In this document: positions 16,285 through 25,672 of the stretch, piece after piece
How the letters are laid out: each line of letters begins with the position of its first letter
How positions within the stretch are numbered: the first letter of the stretch is position 1
NCBI GenBank assembly: GCA_021296095.1
Contig: JAGWBB010000074.1
Location: forward strand, 1 to 60,793
Direction of reading: 5' to 3'
DNA length: 60,793 nucleotides
Source of the DNA: Desulfurellaceae bacterium
Lineage (GTDB): Bacteria; Desulfobacterota; Binatia; Bin18
The notes under the pieces: model-generated
What the model saw: only the letters and a program-made list of their open reading frames with translations
Told to the model about the DNA's origin: nothing
The model's database searches: none
Program-made: the position numbers and the translations under genes

Positions 16285-17577
16285 ATGCCATCAGACACAG
16301 AGGCGCTGAGCTGGTCGCCGAGCGGGCTTGAAAGCCTGGCGCAGAAAGTCGGCACGCCCTTCCTGATGTATCGAGCCGATATCATTCGGGCCAAGATCGC
16401 CGCCATCACAGCCATGACCGACAGCCCGGGCTTGCAGGCCCGCTTTGCCATGAAAGCGTGTTCCGGCCACCAGGTCTTGCACGCCATGCGACAGAACGGG
16501 ATCTGGATTGACGCGGTCTCGGGCAATGAGGTCTTGCGGGCGCTACGCGCCGGGTTTCCGTCCGGTCAGAATCCGCCGACCATTCTCTACACCTCAGACG
16601 TGTTCCGCGACAACGCGCTAGAGGTCATCCGGGCCGAGAACATCCTGCCCAACCTCGGCACGCCGTCCATGATCGGAGCGCTGGCCCAGGCCGGCTATCG
16701 GGGCGCGGTTGGCCTGCGCCTCAACCCCGGCTTCGGGCACGGCCACGTCAAGGAGTGCGATACCGGCGGACCCAGCTCCAAACACGGGCTGTGGTACGAA
16801 GATATTGAGGCCATCAAACACGAGCTTGAGACGACCGGTTTCAAGGTCAGCCTGCTGCACGCCCATATTGGCACCGGGCCTGAGATTGCCGAGTTTCAGA
16901 CCAATATGCGCCGCCTGGTCGATTTTTTTGTCGAACGCCTGCCGCTCTTTCCCCAGGTTGAGGCGATCAACTTCGGGGGCGGCATTCCGCATCCGTACAA
17001 GCCTGGGGCGGCCCGCATCGACCTGGACGCCTGCGGAGCGGTGTTCCGTCACGCCCAGCAAGCGTTTCAGGAGGCGGCCAGGCGCAACATCCGGGTCGAG
17101 ATCGAGCCGGGCCGTTTTTTTGTCGCCGACGGGGCGTCGCTGATCACTCGGGTTCATGGCCTCAAGTCGACCCGGACGAACGAGAAAGGCCCGGGTCAGA
17201 AATTCGTCATGGTTGACGCCGGGTTCTGTGACCTGGTCCGTCCGGCCATGTACGGCTCCTACCACCACATCGAGGTCATCGGCAAAACCGGCCAGCCCGA
17301 GGAAGACCTGGTTGTCGCCGGCCCGATGTGCGAATCGGGCGACGTGTTTACCCGCGATGCCGACGAGGTGCTCGACCCCCGCCCCCTGCCAACCCCGGAG
17401 GTCGGCGACCTGATCGCCATCCACGACGCCGGCGCCTACGGCGAGACCATGAGTTCCAACTATAATTCGCTCGGCCGTGTGCCCCAGGTGTGGTGTGACG
17501 ATAATGGCGCCTACCTCGTCTCTCGGCGTCAGACGCTGGACGATATCATCCGGACCGAGTGTTTTGAGGAGTTGTAA
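16285..17577 (+). CDS. lysA: PLP-dependent decarboxylase, diaminopimelate decarboxylase family
   Basis: 430 aa fold-type III enzyme. Lys for Schiff-base formation sits in ARFAMKACSGHQVLHAM, followed by WIDAVSGNEVLRALRAGF, the His-bearing LLHAHIGTG, the PLP-phosphate loop NFGGGIPHPYKPG, EPGRFFVADGASLITRV, and the dimer-interface GPMCESGDVF and HDAGAYGETMSSNYNSL. The CESGD element and the GAYG-SNYNS tail fit LysA (meso-diaminopimelate to lysine), though lysine/ornithine or carboxynorspermidine decarboxylases share the fold. No other lysine genes are adjacent. Confidence 0.85.
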   Translation: MPSDTEALSWSPSGLESLAQKVGTPFLMYRADIIRAKIAAITAMTDSPGLQARFAMKACSGHQVLHAMRQNGIWIDAVSGNEVLRALRAGFPSGQNPPTILYTSDVFRDNALEVIRAENILPNLGTPSMIGALAQAGYRGAVGLRLNPGFGHGHVKECDTGGPSSKHGLWYEDIEAIKHELETTGFKVSLLHAHIGTGPEIAEFQTNMRRLVDFFVERLPLFPQVEAINFGGGIPHPYKPGAARIDLDACGAVFRHAQQAFQEAARRNIRVEIEPGRFFVADGASLITRVHGLKSTRTNEKGPGQKFVMVDAGFCDLVRPAMYGSYHHIEVIGKTGQPEEDLVVAGPMCESGDVFTRDADEVLDPRPLPTPEVGDLIAIHDAGAYGETMSSNYNSLGRVPQVWCDDNGAYLVSRRQTLDDIIRTECFEEL

Positions 17578-17617
17578 GCGGGGCACGGATGTACAGGTGG
17601 GCCGTGCGCCATCCCTC

Positions 17618-18418
17618 ATGTGGCCGGTCAGGACGACCCGCCTTGTCTGCCGCAGTGTGTGGGTCGCGGTCGCCTGCCTGTGCCTGTTGTCCGGCGGCTC
17701 GGGCGCGACGACCGAGGCTCCCCACACCGCCTTTTTCCAGGCCAACACCTTGTACAGCCAGGGCGACTACGACCGGGCCATCCACGCCTATGAACAGCTG
17801 CTGGCCGCAGGCCAACATAGCGGGCACGTGTATTTCAACCTGGGTAACGCCTATTTCAAAAATGGTCAGATCGGCCGGGCGATCCTGAACTACGAGCGGG
17901 CGCGGCGCATGACGCCCGGCGATACCGATATTCAGGCCAACCTGGCCTATGCCCGTTCCGTCGCCGGCACCGAGGACTGTCCGCCCAAGCTGTGGCAGAA
18001 CCTGGCTTTTCCCCTGACCCACCACTTGTCCACCGAAACCCTGGTGTGGATGACGAGCGCGGCCTACAGCCTGGCCCTGCTGACCTTTGCCGTGTACCGC
18101 GTGTGGTCGCGGCATGCCCGCTGGCTGGTGTCCCTGGCCCTGGTGTGGGTCGGGCTGTTTGCGCTAGCCGGGGGGTCGCTGGCGCGTCAGGTCTATGTCG
18201 ACAGCTGGCAACGGCCAGCCCTGGTCCTGGCCGACGGACAGACACCGGTCCGCTTTGAGCCGGCCGAAACCGGAACCGAGCACTTTGTCCTCAAACAGGG
18301 CGCGCTGGTCCGCCTGCTCGACAGCCGTCCGGGCTGGCATCAGATCGCCCGCTGCGACGGCCGGCGCGGCTGGCTGGCCGCACCCAGCCTGGAGCGCCTG
18401 TGGACAACCGACGATTAG
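17618..18418 (+). CDS. BatE-like protein: signal peptide, TPR repeats, two TM helices, SH3-like tail
   Basis: 266 aa from ATG 17618 (a GTG at 17597 is in frame). A signal-like segment (VWVAVACLCLLSGGSGA) precedes TPR units (FFQANTLYSQGDYDRAIHAYEQLL and VYFNLGNAYFKNGQIGRAILNYERARRM). Two transmembrane helices follow (VWMTSAAYSLALLTFAVYRVW; WLVSLALVWVGLFALAGGS), then a bacterial SH3-like tail ending RPGWHQIARCDGRRGWLAAPSLERLW. This domain order matches BatE proteins of aerotolerance (MoxR/Bat) operons, but no MoxR or VWA genes are present. The SH3 tail is duplicated at 20126-20227. Confidence 0.8.
   Translation: MWPVRTTRLVCRSVWVAVACLCLLSGGSGATTEAPHTAFFQANTLYSQGDYDRAIHAYEQLLAAGQHSGHVYFNLGNAYFKNGQIGRAILNYERARRMTPGDTDIQANLAYARSVAGTEDCPPKLWQNLAFPLTHHLSTETLVWMTSAAYSLALLTFAVYRVWSRHARWLVSLALVWVGLFALAGGSLARQVYVDSWQRPALVLADGQTPVRFEPAETGTEHFVLKQGALVRLLDSRPGWHQIARCDGRRGWLAAPSLERLWTTDD
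18302..18403. repeat. 102-bp direct repeat, copy 1 (within the BatE-like gene)
   Basis: Encodes ALVRLLDSRPGWHQIARCD and the following GRRGWLAAPSLERLW. It matches 20126-20227 with about six mismatches in 102 bases and no gaps. The two copies bracket a 1.7-kb block of decayed genes. Confidence 0.9.
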
Positions 18419-18754
18419 GGGCTGAATCGGCGGGCGTGGGTTTTTGAGCAAGTCAACGAGTGGTTTGCCAGGACCATAGCGGCGGAACACTTGATTCCGC
18501 AGCTGTTCCCTGGTGATGTCCTGCGTTTTGACTTGGCGGCGGCACATTGACGATTTGCAAGAGTTCAAGGAAAGATGTGAATATCTGGGACAGGTGCAGC
18601 GAAAAAGAGGGGGGCGGGGCTTCGATATCAGAGGACCTCGAAGCTGCCTTTGTTTCGGCGCAATCTCATACGACCTGCTGCGCAAGCTGGATGTGAATAT
18701 TTGCGGCCTACGAGCTTATGAGAACCGGGCGGCAAGCGGCCCGAACCGCCTGAT

Positions 18755-19013
18755 GAGGCCAGTGGCGTTACGGCAGCAGATCGGGCAGCCCCCGGTGGTC
18801 TGCACGGTCCGCGGCACCGACCGCTATGACCGCGCACTCGGGATCTGTCAGGACGCGACCGGCACGGACCTGAACGGCTGGTTGGTGGCCTACCGGCGCT
18901 ACTCGACGACCTCGGTGCCAAAGGAAGATCAAGCCAAGACGGCAAAATCAGGCATCTGGGCGGATGAGTTCGTGCCCCCCTGGAACTGGCGGTGTGGGGA
19001 CCGACTCGACTGA
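18755..19013 (+). pseudogene. Remnant of a thermonuclease (SNase-like) protein
   Basis: The translated C-terminal half matches secreted SNase-family proteins: VALRQQIGQPPVVCTVRGTD, RYDRALGICQDATGTDLNGWLV, AYRRYS and GIWADEFVPPWNWRCG. The N-terminal OB-fold half with the catalytic Asp/Arg residues is absent. Between NGWLV and AYRRYS the usual six or seven residues (a segment like RQGWAL) are missing in frame. The sequence before about 18755 has no recognisable nuclease features. The fragment could not encode an active nuclease. Confidence 0.65.
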
Positions 19014-19045
19014 CGCAACCGTAGCACGACAGAAAGGAGATACTG

Positions 19046-20075
19046 ATGTCTTTCCTGCTTCGCCTTTGCCTTGGGCTCACGGTCTTGGTGCCGTCTCTGG
19101 CGCACGCCCAACTCACCGGTGTCCTTGAGATTCCCGGCAACGGGACCACCGTGTCGGGCGTCGGGATGATCGCGGGCTGGAAGTGTGAGGCCGAGGGGGA
19201 CATCACCATCACACTCGACGGGGGAGCCCCTTTTCCCGCGACGTATGGGTTGTCCCGTGAAGATACCCGTGGGCGCTGTGACAATGACGGGAAGAATGGA
19301 TTTTTCAGCTACGCGAACTGGGGGACCTTGGGCGATGGAGAACACACCGTCGTCGCCTACGACCATGGCCAGGAGTTTGCCCGGAGTACGTTCTCGGTGA
19401 CAACCTTCGGGACGGAGTTCCTGACAGGAGCACACACCCAGGTCAGTGTCCCGGACTTTCCGCAGGCCGGTGAGACCACGAACGCAGCATCTGGAAGCGG
19501 ACTCGCGGGAACCGGTATGCCGAGCGACGCTCACGATGAATCCGGGAGAGACGTGCCGTGGCACCATCTCTCTTGAGCTTGAGACCTCCCGCCTGGGTGC
19601 GGTCAGCACCGGCTTTACTTTTGCGGTTGAGGCGGAGGGCCGGGGGTGCATCAGTATCAGTGGCATTCCTGCACTCGACTATTGCTATTCGGCCCGCCTG
19701 CCGGACGTGCTGGGGCGGATCGGGGTTACTGTCATCAGGAATGAGGATGGGAGTTGGACCATTGATCGCTTCCCCCTTGTTGATCTTGGGGAGTGCGTTG
19801 TTGACTTAACGGTACAGCCGGGAGCGAAGTGCCGTGGCTCTCTCGACCTGCCCGTTGGCGAGATTGACTTTACTTTTTTTGTGGAGGACAGCGGACGCGG
19901 GTGTATCGAGGCCGAGGTGGATGTGCCTCTCGTCGGTGATGAGGACATCGAGGCGTGTTTTGATGATCGTGAGGCGTTCCAAAAGGCGCTGAACAAAATC
20001 GACGACATTCTCGAAATCAGCGCGTTTGCCGCCGAGAACGTCGATGGCAGTTGGACTATTCTCGACTTCCTGTAG
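19046..20075 (+). pseudogene. Secreted repeat protein, split by a frameshift
   Basis: Starts at ATG 19046 after AAAGGAGAT. The N-terminal piece (to about 19478) has a signal peptide (MSFLLRLCLGLTVLVPSLAHA) and a domain with PGNGTTVSGVGMIAGWKCEAEG, RGRCDNDGKNGFFSYANWG and ARSTFSVTTFGTEFL. The frame then changes, and the rest (to 20075) contains two related units of about 90 residues, each with a Cys, PGxxCRG, FxVExxGRGCI, a second Cys region and a closing DGSWTI. Joined, they make one exported protein of roughly 340 residues of unknown function. The bare frame continues to 19576 with nonsense sequence. Confidence 0.7.
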
Positions 20076-20125
20076 GCGCATCCCCTCTCGCCGGAAAGCA
20101 CGGATGGCAGTGTGGGCAGCGGCCG

Positions 20126-20227
20126 GCGCTGGTCCGCCTGCTCGACAGCCGTCCGGGCTGGCATCAGATTGCCAGCTGCGACGTCCGGCGCGGCTGGCTG
20201 GCCGTGCCCAGCCTGGAACGCCTGTGG
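20126..20227. repeat. 102-bp direct repeat, copy 2 (orphan BatE tail)
   Basis: Repeats the SH3-like tail of the BatE-like gene at about 94% identity, reading ALVRLLDSRPGWHQIASCDV and then RRGWLAVPSLERLW. It is preceded by a short stretch coding QRPALV that also resembles the parental gene, but no complete gene surrounds it. It marks the right end of the decayed block and lies 36 bp before the end of the acyl-CoA dehydrogenase gene on the other strand. Confidence 0.9.
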
Positions 20228-20262
20228 CGACGGCTAGGGTTCACTGGCGCGCGGCCTGTCTC

Positions 20263-21416
20263 TTAACCCCAGGTCGCCTCGTCGCCTAGCAGCTCGAGCG
20301 TGTCGTCGGCGTCGACCGGGTGAAACAGGCCGGCCCGCACGTCACGGAAATAGCGCTCCAGGGGTAGCCGTTTGTAGTAGGAGATGCCGCCGACCGTGCG
20401 CATGGCCAGATCGACCACGCGGACCGAGTTTTCAATGGCGATCATCCGGGCGGCCACGCTTTTGCGGCCCCACATGCGGATGTCCTCGTGTTCGACCTCG
20501 GCCCCGGCTTTCCACATCGCCGCCCGCGCGCCCTCAATCAGGACGTCCATTTCGCCGACCTTGTTATACACGCTGGGCAGATGGCTCATTGGCTGCTTGT
20601 GCGGAAAGCGCGGGCGGTCGCGCATGAACTCGACCACAAAATTACGCGCCGCCACCGCAATGCCGATATATACCCCGCCCATGGAAAACGGGGCTTTGAG
20701 AAACAGGCTCAGGACGCCGCCCCGGGTGAAGACCGGCCGCTCCAGAAAAATCGCGTCGTCCGGGATAAAGGCGTCCTGGAGTTCGGTGCTGCGCGACTCG
20801 GTCGCCCGCATGCCCATCGTATTCCAGTCGTCTTTCATCAACAGGCCGGGGGTGTCGCGGGGAATCAGAAACGAAATGATCTTGCCCTCTTTGGGATTGT
20901 CGCTCGGTCCCCAGGTGGCCTCGGAAAAGTAGCGATCCAAGGCAATGCTCTGGGTGCTGAAGATCTTCTTGCCGCTGACCTTCCAGCCGCCGTCCATCGG
21001 TTCGGCCGTGGCCCTGGGCCGCAACACGGTGACCGCATTATTGGCCTCCGAGCCCGAGCCGCCGACAATCCAGCGGTTGGCCGCGATCTGGCGCAGCAGG
21101 GCTTCGGCCCGCGCGTCTTTGGTCGTGCGCCACACGTCGGTCACTACGCCGAGAATGTTGAAATGCATATTGATCGCCAGGGCGGTCGGACCACAGCCCT
21201 GAGCCAGGCGTTCCTGGGCCTTGATCCGCTCCAGCAGACTCACCCCACCTCCCCCCAGCTCGGTCGGAATGGTCATGATCGAGTAGCCCGTCTCGCGCAG
21301 CTGAAGGAGCGCTCTTCGTCGTGCTGGGCGGCGCGCAACGCAAAATCGTCGGCCATGCGGCCGGCTATCTCGATCCAGTGCTGCTCACCCGGGCTGTGAT
21401 GTTGTTGCATGTCCAT
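20263..21416 (-). pseudogene. Acyl-CoA dehydrogenase, N-terminal frameshift
   Basis: From ATG 21416 the first frame gives MDMQQHHSPGEQHWIEIAGR and MADDFALRAAQHDEERSF, then breaks near 21305. A second frame resumes with LQLRETGYSIMTIPTELGGGGVSLLERIKAQERLAQGCGPTA and runs to 20263. Conserved flavin/substrate parts are GGSGSEANN, KVSGKKIFSTQS, MGMRATESRSTELQDAF and the C-terminal MRTVGGISYYKRLPLERYFRDVRAG. About seven residues of the normal linker are absent at the break, which fits a deletion of roughly 19-22 nt. It lies directly downstream of the F420-dependent oxidoreductase gene on the same strand. Confidence 0.85.
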
Positions 21417-21434
21417 GCTGTTCCCCTCCGTTCC

Positions 21435-22334
21435 CTATCTGGGTGTGAGTCCGACTTCCCCGGCAAAGCGTTCCATCAGCCTCAGCACCTCGTCAAACTG
21501 ATCGGTCCAGGCAAAGAAGGCCAGGACAACGTGGTCCAGACCGCCGGCCTCATAGCGCGGCAGGGCGGCCAGCACGTCCTCGAAGCTGCGTTCGTACGAC
21601 AGGGCGGCATAGGTCAGCGAGTCGGGGTCGCGGCCGGCCTGCTCGGCCAGCCGTTTGATGGCCGCAATATCCCCGGCAAAGGCGTCCGGGTCACGCCAGA
21701 ACACGTGCCCATACCAGCCGTCGCCGAGCGTGGCGGTGCGCCGCAGGGCGCGCTGGCTGTGGCCGCCGATCCAGATCGGCGGATGCGGCTTCTGGACGGG
21801 TTTGGGCGCGCACACAATGTCGGAGAATTTCTCGTAGCGTCCATCAAAGTGGGCCTGGTCCTGGGTCCACAGCGCTTTCATAACCTGCAAGTATTCATCG
21901 GTCTGATCCCCACGCTGACGGTAGGGCGCGTGGAGCACCTCAAATTCCTCTCGCAGCCAGCCCGAGCCACCGCCGAGTATCACCCGTCCGTGCGACAAGA
22001 CATCCATGCTGGCCACCATCTTGGCCGTCACGACCGGATTCCGGTACGGCACAATCAGCACCCCGGTACCCAGCCGGACGGTCGTGGTACAGGCCGCGAC
22101 ATAGCTCAGGACGGTCAGGGGATCGAGAAAGTTATCGTTGCTGTCAACCGGGAACCTGCCCTCGGGGTGATACGGATACTTGGACTGGAGCTGGGCCGGA
22201 AACACGACGTGGTCGCCAACCCAGACCGAGTGATAGCCCAGCGTATCCGCCCGCTGGGCCACGGCCTGAATCCGCTCGACCACCTGCTCGCGGGCAAACG
22301 CGCCGATGTGGGGAAGCACAACGCCGAATTCCAT
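21435..22334 (-). CDS. LLM-class F420-dependent oxidoreductase
   Basis: 299 aa from ATG 22334, set by AAAGGAGGG nine bases upstream. Luciferase-like TIM-barrel features: MEFGVVLPHIGAFA, YHSVWVGDHVVFP, TVRLGTGVLIVPYRNPVVTAKMVASMDVLSHGRVILGGGSGW, and PPIWIGGHSQRALRRTA. The family uses reduced F420 or FMN to reduce or oxidise diverse substrates; the exact reaction is not readable. In-frame codons upstream of 22334 belong to the promoter region shared with the divergent membrane-protein gene. Confidence 0.87.
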   Translation of the reverse strand: MEFGVVLPHIGAFAREQVVERIQAVAQRADTLGYHSVWVGDHVVFPAQLQSKYPYHPEGRFPVDSNDNFLDPLTVLSYVAACTTTVRLGTGVLIVPYRNPVVTAKMVASMDVLSHGRVILGGGSGWLREEFEVLHAPYRQRGDQTDEYLQVMKALWTQDQAHFDGRYEKFSDIVCAPKPVQKPHPPIWIGGHSQRALRRTATLGDGWYGHVFWRDPDAFAGDIAAIKRLAEQAGRDPDSLTYAALSYERSFEDVLAALPRYEAGGLDHVVLAFFAWTDQFDEVLRLMERFAGEVGLTPR

Positions 22335-22485
22335 GCGCCCTCCTTTTGCCAGCCTCCGAAAAGCGGTGCCGGTCTTCTCAGCGTCTTGCCACGTTTTGGC
22401 CGAAAAGCCAAGAACCACAGGGCCACGTTCCAGCTTGACAGTCCCGCGACCTGACGGAAGACTTGAACGCTCAGGATGGAACATA

Positions 22486-23787
22486 ATGGACACGGGTGCA
22501 GGGAGAAAGCCGCAGCTTGTGGACGCGGTCGGACTGTGGTGCGCCCTGGGCTACGCGGTCCTGGCCGTTCTGGCCCGGCAACCCGGCGAACCGCAGCTGC
22601 CCGCCTTCGGCGTCCTCGTCATCTGGAGCGGTCTGCCGGTCTTCGGCCTGTTCCTGTACTTCCGCAGCCGTGAGGAGTCTTTTCCTGTCGGCCGGCTGCT
22701 GGTGTGGGCGATCGTGTTCAGGCTCTGCGGCTTGATCGGCGGACCGTTCTTCGAGGACGACTTCTACCGCTACCTGTGGGACGGCTACCGTTTTGCCACG
22801 ACCGGCAGCCCGTACGGCAGCCCACCCGAAGCGTTTTTTGTCGATCCGGGCGTTCCCCACGCCTTCCGCGCGGTGCTGGACCACATCAACCACCCCGAAC
22901 TGCCGACCATTTACGGTCCGACAATGCAGCTCGCCTTCCTGTTGAACTACTGGCTGTGGCCGGCCAGCGTTGCAGGCTTGCAGGCGCTCCTGATTCTTGT
23001 CGATCTGGCCAGCATAGGACTGCTGCTGCGCCTGGCGCCGGCCAGGAACGTCCTGCTGTACGCCTGGTGTCCCTTAGTCATCAAGGAGGTCGCCTTTACC
23101 GCCCACCCGGACGGTATCGGCGTGTGTCTGCTGCTGGCCGCAATCGTGCTCGTCCGGTCGTGCTACTGGCACGCTGCGGCCGTGTGTCTGGGGCTGGCTG
23201 TCGGGGCGAAGATATTCGCCCTGGTCCTGGCCCCGTTCGTGCTGGTCAGGGCCAGCGCCCGGCACTGGGCGCTGTTCGCGGCCGTGCTGGCCGGGCTGTA
23301 TGCCCCGTTCGCCCTGAGCGGTGGGACAGACCTGGAATCCCTGCTGGTCTTTGCCCGCGAGTGGGAGTTCAACTCGGCCGTCTTCGGGCTGGTGACACTC
23401 GCCGTGCCCGCATTCGAGACCAGGCTCGTGCTGGGGATAGTGTACGGGGGGTTCTGGGGTTGGTACTATTGGCAGTATTGTCGAAACGACGCGCGCGGCA
23501 TCCCGCGGGGCGACTGGCTGTACGGCGTGTTGCTCGTGGTGTCGCCCGTTATCAATCCATGGTACCTGCTCTGGCTGTTACCCTTTGCCACGGTCTTTCC
23601 AAGCGCGTGGGCGTGGACAGCCTCCGTGGCCGTCCTGCTGTCATATATGACCGGGCTCAACATGAACGACTACAGCCTGCAAGCCTATCAACAGCCGACC
23701 TGGGTGCGGCTTGTGGAGTTCGGTCTGATCCTGCTGGCGCTGACCTGGCCGTTGTTCGGAGCCCGTCTGCACGGCGCCGTCCGCTAG
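22486..23787 (+). CDS. Polytopic GT-C-like membrane glycosyltransferase
   Basis: 433 aa with about 10-12 hydrophobic helices. The loop after the second or third helix reads GPFFEDDFYRYLWDGYRFATTGSPYG, the acidic DD motif and following aromatic pattern typical of polyprenyl-phosphate-mannose-dependent GT-C enzymes (DUF2029/GT87-like). Later landmarks are AFTAHPDGIGV and SPVINPWYLLWLLPFA. It probably transfers a sugar from a lipid carrier on the outer face of the membrane; acceptor unknown. ATG 22486 lies about nine bases after AGGA. The DUF547 gene follows after 35 bp. Confidence 0.75.
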   Translation: MDTGAGRKPQLVDAVGLWCALGYAVLAVLARQPGEPQLPAFGVLVIWSGLPVFGLFLYFRSREESFPVGRLLVWAIVFRLCGLIGGPFFEDDFYRYLWDGYRFATTGSPYGSPPEAFFVDPGVPHAFRAVLDHINHPELPTIYGPTMQLAFLLNYWLWPASVAGLQALLILVDLASIGLLLRLAPARNVLLYAWCPLVIKEVAFTAHPDGIGVCLLLAAIVLVRSCYWHAAAVCLGLAVGAKIFALVLAPFVLVRASARHWALFAAVLAGLYAPFALSGGTDLESLLVFAREWEFNSAVFGLVTLAVPAFETRLVLGIVYGGFWGWYYWQYCRNDARGIPRGDWLYGVLLVVSPVINPWYLLWLLPFATVFPSAWAWTASVAVLLSYMTGLNMNDYSLQAYQQPTWVRLVEFGLILLALTWPLFGARLHGAVR

Positions 23788-23822
23788 ACTACAGACGCGA
23801 CCCTGCGCAAGGAGAAATGCTT

Positions 23823-24680
23823 ATGCGGTTTGTCCAGATCAAGAAGAGCCTCGCCCGTGCCAGGGACCGGATCATGCTGGGACTGCTCGGCGTCGCGCTG
23901 CTGGCCGGCGTTGCCAAGGCCGCCCCCGGCTCGGAACTGCTGTCAACCTGGGAGGCGAGCGTCGAAACCAACGCCGCGGCTATTGATCACAGCGCGTGGC
24001 AAAGCATCCTGGACACCTATCTCACCAGCCATCCGTCGGGCATCAATCGCTTCGATTACGCCGCGCTCAAGGCCAACGCCGAGGACGCCGCCAGGCTGGC
24101 CGACTATCTGACCTCGCTGCAGGAACTCGACCCGCGGCACTACTCCCGCCAGGAACAACAGGCCTACTGGATCAACTTCTACAACGCGCTCACCGTGCGG
24201 GTCGTGGTGGACGCCTATCCGGTGGACTCCATCCGCGACATTTACCAGGGCTGGTTGCCGCTCGGTCCCTGGGACGACGTACACGCCGAGGTCGCGGGCA
24301 TGCCGCTGACCCTGAACAATATCGAGCACGGCATCCTGCGCCCCATCTGGCGCGATCCGCGCATTCATTACGCCGTCAACTGCGCCAGCCACGGCTGTCC
24401 GAATTTATCCCCGACGGTGTATACCGCGGCCAATACCGAGGCACTGCTTGAGGCCGGTGCGCGCGCCTATATCAACCATCCCCGAGGCGTAAGCTTCGTG
24501 GACGACGACTTCCTGCTGATATCGAGTATCTACGAGTGGTATGTGGAGGACTTCGGCGGCACCGAAAAAACGGTCATCGACCATCTCATGCAGTATGCCG
24601 AGGAAGCACTCGCTGCGCGCCTCAAGACCTTCAGCGGATCGATAGACTACGAATACGACTGGAACCTGAACACACCCTGA
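23823..24680 (+). CDS. Exported DUF547 protein
   Basis: 285 aa from ATG 23823 (AAGGAG eight bases upstream; a second ATG at 23817 is too close to that site). Signal peptide region MLGLLGVALLAGVAKAAPG. The DUF547 core is unmistakable: NRFDYAALKANAEDAARLADYL, QEQQAYWINFYNALTVRVVVDAYPVDSIRDI, MPLTLNNIEHGILRPIWRDPRIHYAVNCASHGCPNL, and a C-terminal VDDDFLLISSIYEWYVEDFGG. The conserved Cys in NCASHGCP suggests a cysteine-peptidase-like fold. Function unknown; likely periplasmic. It forms an operon with the GT-C-like gene and converges on the barrel-protein gene. Confidence 0.85.
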   Translation: MRFVQIKKSLARARDRIMLGLLGVALLAGVAKAAPGSELLSTWEASVETNAAAIDHSAWQSILDTYLTSHPSGINRFDYAALKANAEDAARLADYLTSLQELDPRHYSRQEQQAYWINFYNALTVRVVVDAYPVDSIRDIYQGWLPLGPWDDVHAEVAGMPLTLNNIEHGILRPIWRDPRIHYAVNCASHGCPNLSPTVYTAANTEALLEAGARAYINHPRGVSFVDDDFLLISSIYEWYVEDFGGTEKTVIDHLMQYAEEALAARLKTFSGSIDYEYDWNLNTP

Positions 24681-24693
24681 GGGATCGCCATAC

Positions 24694-25602
24694 TCAGAAC
24701 GCGTAGGTGTCAAACGCGTAGCCGAGCGACACGCTGAACACGTCGGACGCTGCGGTATTCCGCCCCTCGATGACCGTCGCGTACTGGAACCCGAGGTTAA
24801 TGGTGTCCGTGATGGCGAGATGGAACCCACCGCCGATGAGTTCCATCTCCTCTTTGAGTTCGGGAAAGACCCCGGTGACCGGAGAGAAGCCAGGGTCGCC
24901 AATGTCGAAGCTGGACCACGGAGTGTCAACGCGCTGGTAGCTGATGTTCAGTCCCAGGCGATCAAACAGGATGATCCCACCCGACAAATTCAAAAAGAGA
25001 TTGTCCGGGATCCCGTCGGTCCGGGTTCGGTAGCCAAATTCCGAGGAGACGGCAGACATATCTCCGAAGAACTTGCCGGCCAGCCCCGAGACCTCAAAGC
25101 CGTCACCGCCGTCACCGATCGAATTGATGTCACCGCTTTCGTAGTCGCCAGCAATGATCCCGCCGATGCGTATAGCCAGACTGGGCAGCAGCGGGTTCTC
25201 GGTGATCGTCTCGTCGAGGAGGCGATAGGTGAGGCCCAGGTTCACATCGGCCAGACCGTCGGGACTCTTGTCGCTGATCGCGCCGTTGCCGCGTGAAGGG
25301 TCAAAGCCATAGTGGCCCTGCGCGTAGCCGATGCGCCCATCCAGGGCCAGCTGGTCCAACAAGCCGTAGCGTACCTCCAGATACGTCGTGTGCTGGACGA
25401 GTTCTTCGCCGACATTGCCCGGCGTCGGGACTTTTGTGGTGTTGCGATAAAATTCGTCCGCAGTCTGGTAGGTGTAAGACAGACTGATGTCGCCGCTGCC
25501 CGGAGCCGGCAGCCACGGCGAGCCGCCCGAGAAGGCGGGTGAGACGGTGAGCGCTATGACCGGAGCGGCCACGGCAAAGATGAATGCGTACAATCGCTGC
25601 AT
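24694..25602 (-). CDS. Outer-membrane beta-barrel protein
   Basis: 302 aa from ATG 25602 behind CCGGAGGAAG. A signal peptide (MQRLYAFIFAVAAPVIALTV) is followed by alternating amphipathic strands such as GDISLSYTYQTADEFY, TTYLEVRYGLLDQLALDGRIGYA and LGLNISYQRVDTPWSSF, and it ends with the C-terminal aromatic SVSLGYAFDTYAF typical of barrels inserted by BamA. It resembles the transporter-type barrels of the phenol/MetA-pathway family. It is 70 bp downstream of a small exported Cys protein on the same strand and probably shares its transcript. Confidence 0.8.
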   Translation of the reverse strand: MQRLYAFIFAVAAPVIALTVSPAFSGGSPWLPAPGSGDISLSYTYQTADEFYRNTTKVPTPGNVGEELVQHTTYLEVRYGLLDQLALDGRIGYAQGHYGFDPSRGNGAISDKSPDGLADVNLGLTYRLLDETITENPLLPSLAIRIGGIIAGDYESGDINSIGDGGDGFEVSGLAGKFFGDMSAVSSEFGYRTRTDGIPDNLFLNLSGGIILFDRLGLNISYQRVDTPWSSFDIGDPGFSPVTGVFPELKEEMELIGGGFHLAITDTINLGFQYATVIEGRNTAASDVFSVSLGYAFDTYAF

Positions 25603-25672
25603 GGATGTCTTCCTCCGGGTGTATAGGGATGTCACAGGCCCTGGGCGGCCGGGTGAGCGGACGGCGCGGGGC

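Noticed and set aside
18164-18685. A minus-strand frame with a short basic, helical-looking stretch (REQLRNQVFRRYG)
   Set aside because: Overlaps the coding end of the BatE-like gene on the other strand and shows no recognisable transposase or toxin motif; too weak to call.
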